Assembly (NCBI GenBank): GCA_900314445.1
Contig: OMVA01000039.1
Coordinates: 1-33,779 of the forward strand
DNA: 33,779 nt
Direction: 5' to 3'
Source: an uncultured Lachnospiraceae bacterium
Lineage (GTDB): Bacteria; Bacillota; Clostridia; Lachnospirales; Lachnospiraceae
A model generated the notes under the pieces. The model was not told the DNA's origin and searched no databases. It saw only the letters and a list, made by a program, of their open reading frames with translations. Shown here in pieces: positions 6,906 through 14,739 of the stretch (positions are counted from its first letter, which is position 1; the number at the start of each line of letters is the position of its first letter). The position numbers and the translations under genes were made by a program.

Positions 6906-8555
6906 TTATTTCTTCTGTACATACTTGAGACAGTCAAGTGTTACAGCGGAAAGGATAATGATACCTTCGAAGATGAACTGAAGGTTTGTATCGATACCAA
7001 GGACTGTCAGAGAGTATGTAAGTGCTGTGAAGATCATAACACCAGTTACAACACCGGAAATCTTACCAATACCACCTGTGAATGATACGCCACCTACTAC
7101 GCAGGCTGCGATTGCGTCCATGTCCCAGCCCTGTCCATAAGCAGCTGAACCTGAACCTACCATTCTCAGACACTCAAGCCAAGAACCGAATCCGTAAAGG
7201 ATACCAGCAAGGATGAATGCGCTAAGTGTTACCCAGAATACTGAGATACCAGATACAGAAGCAGCTTCTGGGTTACCGCCTACAGCGTAAAGATTCTTAC
7301 CAAATGTTGTCTTATTCCAGATGAACCATACAACTACAACTGCAACTACAGCCCAGATGATGATTGTTGGGAAGCTGCCCCACTTAGGAATGAACATGGA
7401 AGGGATTGTAGCTTCGATAGCACCGAAAGAAACACCCTTTGTTGCATATGTAACAAGACCAAAGATAATCAGCATGTTAGCCATTGTTGAAATGAATGGA
7501 TGCATCTTAAATCTAGCCATGAAGAAACCAGCGATTGTTGCGAATACTGTTGAAAGGATTACGCATACAATAAGAGCAAGTACAGCACGACCTGCTACAG
7601 GAAGACCTGTGAAGTCGAAGATATGTCCAAATACACCACCAGTGTTGATACCCTGGTGCATGATAATTGTTGCTGTAACCATACCCATACCTACCTGACG
7701 TCCTACTGAAAGGTCAGTACCAGTTAAGAGGATCAGACCAGCTACACCAAGTGCAAGGAACATACGAGGTGATGCCTGCTGAAGGATATTCAGGACGTTT
7801 GCAACTGTAAGCAATGGTGTGTGCTTAACAAGTGGAGTGATGATACAAAGTCCGATGAAGATCAGAAGGATTACGATGTAAAGACCATTCTTCATGAAGA
7901 ACTGTCCAACATTGAATGTGTACTTGTAGTTCTCCCATCTCTGCTTTCTCTTCTGAGCTGGTGTGAACTTAGACATACGGAGAAGATCGATCAGGTGATA
8001 CTGATAAGCAAATGCATCATGTCTGCGATCCTTGATCAGCTGAAGCTTAGAATCACAGCTCATCTTAGCATCAAAAAGCTTGTTCTTAAATACATACTTT
8101 TCATCCTTGATTTCCTGTGCATCTGAAAGCTTTGCAAGTGCCTGTTCATGCTCTGTCTTTATCTTAGCAACCTGACGATCATAAGCATCAAGTGCTTCAA
8201 CTTTTTCTGCATCACATGAAGCAGCTACCTTTGAATAATACTCTGATTCAAAGTGAGCTTTTAAGTAGCTCTCTGCATCTGCAACAAGAGATGCGACCTT
8301 GTCCTTATTAGAAGCTTCCACTTCCTTAGCCTTTACCATTTCAGCCTTTGCCTTAGCAATGATGTCTGCGCGTTCTTCTTTATCGAAGTTCTTATCAGCC
8401 TTAGTTACAGCTATTGTGTTTCTAAGTGAAAGGACCTTATCCGTACCATTTGCGCGGAGTTCATCAATCTGGCTCTGAATTTTCTGTACGTACTCTTCGA
8501 TTGGTTCGATGAGTTTTGCCTCTTCTTCAACCGAAAGGATTTTATTGTTTGCCAT
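6906..8555 (-). CDS. mglC: Galactose ABC transporter permease MglC with long N-terminal coiled-coil domain
   Basis: Membrane subunit of the galactose/methyl-galactoside importer. From the ATG at 8555 (GGAGG 9 bases upstream) the product is 549 aa. Residues about 212-549 match the whole of a normal MglC (about 336 aa), with about eight to ten membrane segments. Family signatures include ALGVAGLILLTGTDLSVG, GFFMARFKMHPFISTM and the coupling-loop motif GGNPEAASVSGI. The first 210 or so residues are extra: highly charged, Lys/Glu/Ala-rich helices with no membrane segment, predicted coiled coil and cytoplasmic. A possible upstream start at 8588 would overlap mglA and lacks a ribosome site. The start is 16 bp after the mglA stop. 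Transport function is very likely; the role of the extension is unknown. Confidence 0.93.
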   Translation of the reverse strand: MANNKILSVEEEAKLIEPIEEYVQKIQSQIDELRANGTDKVLSLRNTIAVTKADKNFDKEERADIIAKAKAEMVKAKEVEASNKDKVASLVADAESYLKAHFESEYYSKVAASCDAEKVEALDAYDRQVAKIKTEHEQALAKLSDAQEIKDEKYVFKNKLFDAKMSCDSKLQLIKDRRHDAFAYQYHLIDLLRMSKFTPAQKRKQRWENYKYTFNVGQFFMKNGLYIVILLIFIGLCIITPLVKHTPLLTVANVLNILQQASPRMFLALGVAGLILLTGTDLSVGRQVGMGMVTATIIMHQGINTGGVFGHIFDFTGLPVAGRAVLALIVCVILSTVFATIAGFFMARFKMHPFISTMANMLIIFGLVTYATKGVSFGAIEATIPSMFIPKWGSFPTIIIWAVVAVVVVWFIWNKTTFGKNLYAVGGNPEAASVSGISVFWVTLSAFILAGILYGFGSWLECLRMVGSGSAAYGQGWDMDAIAACVVGGVSFTGGIGKISGVVTGVMIFTALTYSLTVLGIDTNLQFIFEGIIILSAVTLDCLKYVQKK

Positions 8556-8571
8556 TTGTTTCTTCCTCCAA

Positions 8572-10074
8572 TTACAGATATTTTGCACTGAGCTTTAAGA
8601 GCTCTTCCTGATTTGTTTCTTTTGTATTAACAATTCCTGCCAGGTGTCCGTTAGACATAACACCAATTCTATTTGTGATACCAAGGATTTCAGGCATTTC
8701 TGATGAAACTACGATTACCGTCTTACCAGCCTTAGCCATCTTGATAATCAGTTCATAGATTTCATACTTAGCACCTACATCGATACCTCTTGTAGGATCA
8801 TCCATCATGAAGACATTTGGAGAACGCTCCAACCATCTACCGAAGATAACCTTCTGCTGATTACCACCAGAAAGGGCTGTAATCAGATCATCTGGACCCA
8901 TTGCCTTTGTATGCATGATTCGAAGTTCTTTTGCTGTAGCTCTTACCATCTTATCGTCTGAAAGTGACAGGCCAGCCTTATACTGAGGCAGATTTGCAAT
9001 TGTTGTATTGAATGTTAAATCGCCCTTAAGGAAAAGACCATTTGCTTTTCTTTCTTCTGTAATGAGTGCGAATCCATGATCCATCGCATCTCTAGGAGAA
9101 TTAAAGTTACACAACTTGCCGTTGTAATATACACGACCTGCTGCTCTGGTACGAATACCAAAGATTGTTTCCAGGAGTTCTGTACGACCAGCGCCTACAA
9201 GTCCATATAAACCGAAGATTTCACCCTTCTTAACATCGAATGTGATGTCCTGAAGATTTGGCTTATACTTTGTAGAAAGATGCTGAATTGAAAGCATTGT
9301 ATCGCCTGGTTCGTTATCAACTGGTGGGAAACGATTATCCAGTGAACGACCTACCATCGCAGAGATGAGTTCGTTCATGTTTGTATCCTTGCAGTCCTTT
9401 GTCATAACAAGGGAACCATCACGAAGTACGGATACCTGATCACAGATATCAAAAATCTCATCCATCTTATGTGAGATGTAAATGAGAGAAATGCCTTCCG
9501 CTCTGAGCTTACGCATCATGCTGAACAGCTTTGCTACCTCTGGTGCAGTCAGAGAAGATGTTGGTTCATCGAGTACGATGATCTTAGAGTTGTATGAAAT
9601 AGCCTTAGCAATTTCGCACATCTGTCTCTGTGAAACCGACATATTTCGCATTGGCTGTGTAAGGTTTACGGTAATTCCAAGCTTTCTGAATAAATCAGAA
9701 GCTTCCTTCTTCATTCTTCTCTCATCGATAAGACCTGCATTCGTTGGGTATCTTCCAAGGAAGAGATTATCAACTACGCTTCTCTCAAGACACTGGTTTA
9801 GTTCCTGATGAACCATGGCAATACCATTTTCCAGCGCATCCTTAGGACCTGAGAAGTTTACTTCCTTTCCATCAAGAATGATTATTCCTTCGTCTTTCTG
9901 GTATGTACCAAAGAGACATTTCATCATTGTCGATTTTCCGGCACCATTTTCACCCATCAGACCCATGATAGAGCCTTCCTTCACATCAAGACTTATGTGG
10001 TTCAGAACTCTGTTTCGGCCGAAGGACTTACTCATGCCTCGAATCGATAAGATTGTTTTCTTATCTTCTGCCAT
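8572..10074 (-). CDS. mglA: Galactose/methyl-galactoside ABC transporter ATP-binding protein MglA
   Basis: 500 aa with two fused nucleotide-binding domains, as in all CUT2 sugar importers. NBD1 has Walker A GENGAGKST (about 41-49), the signature-like MSVSQRQM and Walker B IIVLDEPTSSL. NBD2 has the degenerate P-loop GLVGAGRTE typical of this family, the signature ALSGGNQQKV and VFMMDDPTRGID. It hydrolyses ATP to drive sugar import through MglC. The ATG is preceded by AGGGAG. It lies between mglB (with an intrinsic terminator in the 103-bp gap) and mglC (16-bp gap), so it is probably transcribed at a lower level than mglB. Confidence in the family is very high; the sugar assignment rests on the MglB ligand residues. 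Confidence 0.95.
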   Translation of the reverse strand: MAEDKKTILSIRGMSKSFGRNRVLNHISLDVKEGSIMGLMGENGAGKSTMMKCLFGTYQKDEGIIILDGKEVNFSGPKDALENGIAMVHQELNQCLERSVVDNLFLGRYPTNAGLIDERRMKKEASDLFRKLGITVNLTQPMRNMSVSQRQMCEIAKAISYNSKIIVLDEPTSSLTAPEVAKLFSMMRKLRAEGISLIYISHKMDEIFDICDQVSVLRDGSLVMTKDCKDTNMNELISAMVGRSLDNRFPPVDNEPGDTMLSIQHLSTKYKPNLQDITFDVKKGEIFGLYGLVGAGRTELLETIFGIRTRAAGRVYYNGKLCNFNSPRDAMDHGFALITEERKANGLFLKGDLTFNTTIANLPQYKAGLSLSDDKMVRATAKELRIMHTKAMGPDDLITALSGGNQQKVIFGRWLERSPNVFMMDDPTRGIDVGAKYEIYELIIKMAKAGKTVIVVSSEMPEILGITNRIGVMSNGHLAGIVNTKETNQEELLKLSAKYL

Positions 10075-10107
10075 ATTACTTACACTCCCTAACGTTTTTT
10101 CAAAAAA

Positions 10108-10141
10108 GGTGGGTTGCCAGGGTAGATCCTGACAACCCGCC
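10108..10141 (-). terminator. Intra-operon intrinsic terminator between mglB and mglA
   Basis: On the minus strand GGCGGGTTGTCAGG pairs over 14 bases with CCTGGCAACCCACC (one G-T pair and one mismatch), with a 6-base loop followed directly by TTTTTTG. It starts 36 bp after the mglB stop. A partial terminator here would give excess binding protein over the ATPase and permease, as is common in binding-protein operons. Confidence 0.88.
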
Positions 10142-10177
10142 TGGGATACTAACTTATTGTGTTACTTATTAGACAAA

Positions 10178-11509
10178 TTACTGATTCAGGATAGATGTGT
10201 ATGAAGCAGCGTTATCTGTCTTAACCATGTTGATTGCGAATGCATCGTACTGGCTTGGGTTACCAAGTCTGTTTGTGATGTTAGATTCTGTCTGTCCATC
10301 ACCACCGATGTATTCAACATCAAGGTTCATTAAATCATCGTAGTTCTCAAGAAGTGGCTGGTATGTAGCTGAAAGGAAGTTATCACCAGCGTTGTAGATG
10401 TCAAGCCATACCTTCTTGCTTGGGCTTGTTGAAGCATCAAGCTGATTTGCTACTGGAGCGTAAGGCTTTGTAGCATCTGTGAAATCCTGATAGTTGTCAG
10501 CTGTTACTGCAAGGTTCAGAGCGTAGTATGAACGTGTTTCAGCGTCATATCTGTAATCTTCGCCTTCCTTAAGTACGTTACCAGCTGCATCAGCTGTACC
10601 GATACCTGTATCGATGTCAACACCATCAAGTGCGTTTCTAAGTACACGAAGTGTCAGGTAAGCCTGAACGTCAGCGTGCTGAGAAATTGTTCCTGAGTAA
10701 CCATCTGCGATAGCTGCAACTGCATCTGAGTTAGCATCGTAACCAAATGTTGGAACCTTGTTTTCCTTTGACCATGCGTTGAACATAGCCATACCCATAC
10801 CATCGTTGTTTGAAACAACTACATCGATCTGATCGCCGAATGAAGCTGTCCATGTTCCGATTGTGTTACCAGCTGTAGCTGCATCCCATGTAGCACCAGC
10901 TGAGTTCTTCATCTCGTGTGAAGCAAGCTCACGAATTTTGTATGTCTTGCCATCAATTTCAAGTGTTGCATCCTGTACTACTGAAGCAGAACCATCTGTG
11001 TTTGTTTCAGCTGGAGTTGAATCAACGTCGCCGTCCTTTTCAACACCTGTTCCAAGAGCCTTACGAACACCTCTTGTACGAGCGATGGAATCGTTGTGTC
11101 CGATATCACCGATTGCAAGTACGTAACCAATAACACCATCACCGTTACGATCGATTGTGTCTGCATTAGCCTTGATGTAATCAAGTACCATTTCACCCTG
11201 AAGGTCAGCACCCTGGTTTGCGTCGAAACCTACATAGTAAGTTTTGTCGTTGTATGTAAGTGCTCCCATATCAAGCTCACCAGTTGATGAGTTTGAAGGC
11301 TGGCGGTTAAACCATACGAGTGGCTTCTGTGAATTCTCACTACCGCTGTTGTTAGATGTTGTAACTGCTGTAGAAGCTGTACCTGCTGATGCGTCAGCTG
11401 CCTCTGAAGCTGCCTCTGTTGAGCCACCGTTGCCACATGCAACAAGTGAAAGTGAAAGTGCTGCAACTGCCATTACGGAAGCTGCCTTCTTGCCAAAATT
11501 CTTTTTCAT
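10178..11509 (-). CDS. mglB: Galactose-binding lipoprotein MglB, apparent natural circular permutant
   Basis: 443 aa. Signal peptide with lipobox SLVAC (lipidated C25), a Ser/Ala/Thr/Asn-rich linker to about residue 61, then a sugar-binding domain in altered order. Residues 62-345 match MglB from PVVFFN to the usual C terminus: WFNRQPS (N68), DRNGDGVIG calcium-type loop (120-128), GHNDSIAR (H138, D140, R144), TWDAATA (W208), SNNDGM (233-238), FGYDAN (D258). After a linker, residues 366-443 match what is normally the N terminus: VWLDIYNAGDNFLS (D376, F378) and YDAFAINMVKTDNAAS. All but one of the known ligand positions are conserved; the Asn of GTVLND is replaced (GTISQH). There are extra loops at about 155-195 and 298-325. 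The RBS AGGAGGG is 8 bases before the ATG. It is the first gene of the mgl operon. Confidence 0.92.
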   Translation of the reverse strand: MKKNFGKKAASVMAVAALSLSLVACGNGGSTEAASEAADASAGTASTAVTTSNNSGSENSQKPLVWFNRQPSNSSTGELDMGALTYNDKTYYVGFDANQGADLQGEMVLDYIKANADTIDRNGDGVIGYVLAIGDIGHNDSIARTRGVRKALGTGVEKDGDVDSTPAETNTDGSASVVQDATLEIDGKTYKIRELASHEMKNSAGATWDAATAGNTIGTWTASFGDQIDVVVSNNDGMGMAMFNAWSKENKVPTFGYDANSDAVAAIADGYSGTISQHADVQAYLTLRVLRNALDGVDIDTGIGTADAAGNVLKEGEDYRYDAETRSYYALNLAVTADNYQDFTDATKPYAPVANQLDASTSPSKKVWLDIYNAGDNFLSATYQPLLENYDDLMNLDVEYIGGDGQTESNITNRLGNPSQYDAFAINMVKTDNAASYTSILNQ

Positions 11510-11880
11510 TTTGAACCCTCCTGAAAATTTTTGTAATTCCTTATAGGATTACGCGCATTTCTTTTTACAAATGCATTATAAAAAATGGGGTAGTTGAAAA
11601 ATATAGAATTTTTTTAGGCGTTTATACAAAATTTTTCAAAAAATGGTAAAAAATAGCTATGAATATTAAAATTTGGTCATTTTTGAACTTTTTACCTATC
11701 CAATTTATATAAAAAATTTAAGAAAATATCTTTTTTTCTCATCAAACTGTACAGCACTAATGTAAATTTTGCACAAGTCATCGTAATATTTCACAATCCC
11801 TGCAAATGAGATTTGCGCGTATTTTACGGGCTTTTTAGCCACTTTTTCCTAAAAAAGCAAGAATTTTCAAGCAAAATAAA
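11510..11880 (-). promoter_or_regulatory. mglB promoter and leader region
   Basis: An AT-rich 370-bp region upstream of mglB on the minus strand. A TATAAT lies at 11575-11580 with no good -35 at 17 bases, consistent with activation by the neighbouring YesN-type regulator. Repeated A/T-rich blocks with a TACC core (for example around 11590-11600 and 11644-11650) could be activator sites, but I cannot define them. A symmetric copy of the dispersed element, GCAAATGAGATTTGC, lies at 11802-11816 next to a segment shared with the regulator promoter (11816-11846). No coding sequence is seen. Confidence 0.5.
11802..11816. repeat. Dispersed element, palindromic version
   Basis: GCAAAT-GAG-ATTTGC: 6-bp arms around 3 bases, in the region between the AAA+ gene terminator and mglB. 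It has the same core as the leader elements near nadA, nadB, nadC, the response regulator and the CobW-like gene. Confidence 0.7.
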
Positions 11881-11881
11881 A

Positions 11882-11908
11882 AGGGTATGTGCAAAATGCA
11901 CATACCCT
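11882..11908 (-). terminator. Intrinsic terminator of the AAA+ gene
   Basis: On the minus strand AGGGTATGTGCA pairs perfectly with TGCACATACCCT (12 bp, 3-base loop), followed by TTTTATTTTG. It lies 30 bp after the stop of the AAA+ gene and separates it from mglB. Confidence 0.9.
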
Positions 11909-11938
11909 AAAATTTTCTAGAATTTTTAGAAGCATCTT

Positions 11939-13936
11939 CTACTGCAAATTAAAACCAATCTTAATCTTTCCTGGTTCATTCAACTGCTTCTTATCCGTTT
12001 CAGCTGCCTGCTCAAAGTCAGATGCTGTAAGAATACGGCGATCGCCATTGCTACTGAAATCTCTTCTAAGGATTGCCTTACTCCAGGTTTTCTCGTAAAG
12101 ATTACGAACATATCTGGCATTGGAGAATTCCTTTGACTTCAGGAATTCGTCGGAAAGACCCTCAAAGTACTTTTCTACACCTTCCTTTAAGCTCTCATCT
12201 GCCTCAAAACCATCATTGGTCATCATTCTATAGAAAATAGAGATGAGTTCATCCCTGGTGAAGTTAGGGAAATTGATGGTATATGGAATTCTGCTTTCCA
12301 AACCATGATTCAGTTTCAGCAGATTCTTCATATCATCCTGATAGCCGGCCATAATAACCAGCATATCATCCCTGTGATTTTCCATCTGGGCAATCAGCAT
12401 ATCCATGGCTTCCTTGGCAAAACCGCTAAGGGAACCGTCTATAGTCATCTCTGCATTGTCCGCAATGGCATAGGCCTCATCGATGAAAAGAACAGAGCCA
12501 TAGGCATCTCTACAGATTCCTGCAGTCTTTGGTGCAGTATGGCCAACATACTGTCCAATGAAATCTCCGCCTGCATGTTCAATGAAGTAACCTTTGGAAA
12601 GCAAGCCTGCATCTTTAAACATCTCACCAATGATACGGGCAATGGTGGTCTTACCGGTTCCCGGATTACCCAGGAACTGCATATGCATGGATGGTGCTTT
12701 AATAGAGGAATTCTGCTTAGCAAAACGAATCTGCTGCATAATTTCCATAATCTGCTGCTTGATTGACTGCATACCAATTAACGCATCCAGCTGCTGCTCT
12801 GGTGTCTGATCCAGAAGTTTCATATGGGTAAGTCCCTTCATATCCCTTTCGGTAATACGAAGATCTTCTCCACTAGTACGAACCTTAAGCAGCATCATTT
12901 CATCAGCAATCTTCTTTGCTGTATCAATTCCATAGAAGTGTCCATCGGACTTCTCCTCACGAAGTCTGTTCTGGAATACCTTCCAGGCACCGTCGGTGGC
13001 CGTGTAATTGTATTCAGCAATTTCTTCATTGGCCAACTCCTGCAGCTCTGCAGCAGACTGTGGCACAAAGGCAATGGTTTCAACGGAAAATACATCCGAA
13101 AGTGCTTCCTGAATTTCTCGAAGAGAATTTTTCTCAAGGTAGGGTACCTTGAAAACATAAATCTTATTTCTCTTCATACCCTCCAGATGTCTCAGGAAGG
13201 ATCTGAATTCCGGTGTATTTAAAGAGCTGGCCCACTTGGAAATATCCAGAGCAACCAGAGCATTATCCACCTTGGACAATCCCTCTTCATACTGGGAAAG
13301 CATAAGTTCTTCTCTCTGATCATATCGCATCTCAATTTCAAAGCCACCCTTCAGGTTGGCCAGGCCTTCACTGACAAAGAGACGACACATGCGATTCAGG
13401 GCCGTTGAAAATCCAGCACCTGGTTCAATAGAAAAGAGATAGCATCTACGCATAAAGACTGGTTCCAGCTTGTGCTTTTTCAGAACTTCTGCCTTTTCAT
13501 GTACACGGTCACAGAACGCAATGAACTGCACCGCTCCCTTCATATTGTGAATTTCTTCTAATACATCTTCTGGGCTTTCCTCTTTCTGCTCCTCTTCTTC
13601 CAGGGACCCTTCCCCCTCTTCATCTTCCTCATCCACGTTTTCAATAATTCTTACTTCGCAGATATCGGAAATGGCACTTGGGTCCGCGCTGTAATTAATG
13701 GCCAGCACTCGGGTCACTTCCTGAAAAACCTTGGTAAGAAATTTCTCCAGTTCCTCCTGGCTTTCAATTCCCTCCACAGATAATTCGATCTGTGTGAAGT
13801 CACTTACAATCTTCTTTATATGATTATTCGGAAAGTTCTGTTCCAAATCATCATGAATTGCCTGTGCCGGTAATGCCTTGGAACGATCCTGTCGCATAAC
13901 CCACTCCGGTGCAAGCTGGATAATAATTTTCTTCAT
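11939..13936 (-). CDS. CbbX/SpoVK-like AAA+ ATPase with degenerate N-terminal ATPase-like domain
   Basis: 665 aa. The C-terminal half (about 385-650) is a CbbX/SpoVK-type AAA+ module: Walker A GNPGTGKT (423-430), Walker B VLFIDEAYA (482-490), an FIGQYVGHT pore-loop region (459-467), VIMAGYQDDM sensor region (527-536), Arg finger in GLESRIP (R549) and a sensor-2-like SNARYVRNLYE (605-615). The N-terminal half has an acidic stretch (about 101-122), then FSIEPGAGFSTAL (168-180), which looks like a P-loop that lost its Lys, and VALDISKWAS (228-237), like a worn Walker B. I infer a decayed first AAA domain. The family remodels protein complexes; the client is unknown. It is a single-gene unit with its own terminator. 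Confidence 0.85.
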   Translation of the reverse strand: MKKIIIQLAPEWVMRQDRSKALPAQAIHDDLEQNFPNNHIKKIVSDFTQIELSVEGIESQEELEKFLTKVFQEVTRVLAINYSADPSAISDICEVRIIENVDEEDEEGEGSLEEEEQKEESPEDVLEEIHNMKGAVQFIAFCDRVHEKAEVLKKHKLEPVFMRRCYLFSIEPGAGFSTALNRMCRLFVSEGLANLKGGFEIEMRYDQREELMLSQYEEGLSKVDNALVALDISKWASSLNTPEFRSFLRHLEGMKRNKIYVFKVPYLEKNSLREIQEALSDVFSVETIAFVPQSAAELQELANEEIAEYNYTATDGAWKVFQNRLREEKSDGHFYGIDTAKKIADEMMLLKVRTSGEDLRITERDMKGLTHMKLLDQTPEQQLDALIGMQSIKQQIMEIMQQIRFAKQNSSIKAPSMHMQFLGNPGTGKTTIARIIGEMFKDAGLLSKGYFIEHAGGDFIGQYVGHTAPKTAGICRDAYGSVLFIDEAYAIADNAEMTIDGSLSGFAKEAMDMLIAQMENHRDDMLVIMAGYQDDMKNLLKLNHGLESRIPYTINFPNFTRDELISIFYRMMTNDGFEADESLKEGVEKYFEGLSDEFLKSKEFSNARYVRNLYEKTWSKAILRRDFSSNGDRRILTASDFEQAAETDKKQLNEPGKIKIGFNLQ

Positions 13937-14037
13937 AGTAGCCTCACCTCACATTCTAGTGTCTTAGAATATTTTATCCTTGCTGTCTAAGCTATACAAT
14001 CTATTTCTAGTTGAATCTCCCACTTCTATATATCTAG

Positions 14038-14100
14038 ATGCAAATTCATATGCAAAACTCATTTGCAAAGCTCATATGCAAAGTTCATTTGCAAAATTCA
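14038..14100. repeat. Five-copy 13-bp tandem array of the dispersed element core
   Basis: Plus-strand copies: ATGCAAATTCAT, ATGCAAAACTCAT, TTGCAAAGCTCAT, ATGCAAAGTTCAT and TTGCAAAATTCAT. The consensus is WTGCAAARYTCAT with A/T alternating at position 1. It lies in the 194-bp gap between the phosphatase gene (ends 14131) and the AAA+ gene (starts 13936), upstream of the latter. A related single copy, GCAAATGGACTGCGC, lies at 14115-14129. Confidence 0.85.
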
Positions 14101-14130
14101 TCTGGGAAAAACCATGCAAATGGACTGCGC

Positions 14131-14739
14131 TTATTTTCCAAAGTCCACAAGAATACTCTGCATGTTACCTGGCTGAAAGCTGTCAAAAATTCGAACTTCA
14201 CAATTCTTTGGCTTTGGTCTCCACATGAGGCCATTTCGTCTTTCTGCCAAACAACCAGACAGGGCTCTAATGATGCCACCATGACAGGTCACCAGAACAT
14301 TTTCATAATTCTTTTCCCGGCAAAGATCCTTTAAGTCCATGACGAAGGACTGACTCCGCTCCCGCATGGATGCAATGCTTTCCACTGTGTCTGGTGCCGG
14401 GAATACTTCCGGTAAAGCCCAATAGAGAGTCATGGCCGCCCCCATCTTGGTATAGGGTCTCTGCTCATACTTTCCAAAATCCGTTTCCATAATTCGGTCA
14501 TCGATTTGAATCTCGTCCCGAGAAAAGCCTGAGATAATGGAGGCTGTTTCAATGGCACGGTCCAGAGGACTTGCGAATACAGCGTCAAAGGTTACTTCTC
14601 CATACTCTCTGGCAATAGCCTTTCTCACCACACCAGCCTGCCAGCGTCCTGTTTCGTTCAGGGGCACATCACTTCTACCCTGCATTCGCTTATTTTTATT
14701 TAAATCTGTTTCGCCATGGCGAGCCAGCCATATTCTCAT
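14131..14739 (-). CDS. Histidine phosphatase (phosphoglycerate-mutase-like)
   Basis: 202 aa, a full-length member of the histidine phosphatase superfamily. The N-terminal LARHGETDLN holds the phosphorylated H8 with R7 and E10; SPLDRA gives the second Arg (R61); E85 lies in METDFGKYE; and TCHGG gives H153. Such cytosolic enzymes act on small phosphate esters; the substrate cannot be read from sequence (alternatives are broad-specificity phosphatase or cobalamin CobC-like). The ATG overlaps the dinB stop by 4 bp (ATGA), so the two are translationally coupled, though no functional link to DNA polymerase IV is known to me. Confidence 0.88.
   Translation of the reverse strand: MRIWLARHGETDLNKNKRMQGRSDVPLNETGRWQAGVVRKAIAREYGEVTFDAVFASPLDRAIETASIISGFSRDEIQIDDRIMETDFGKYEQRPYTKMGAAMTLYWALPEVFPAPDTVESIASMRERSQSFVMDLKDLCREKNYENVLVTCHGGIIRALSGCLAERRNGLMWRPKPKNCEVRIFDSFQPGNMQSILVDFGK

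Noticed and set aside
12305..12766. 153-codon plus-strand open frame opposite the AAA+ gene
   Set aside because: Antisense to conserved Walker motifs; no ribosome site and no family features.
14038..14100. Possible CRISPR-like array
   Set aside because: Units are 13 bp and contiguous with no unique spacers, and no cas gene is near; it is a simple tandem repeat.
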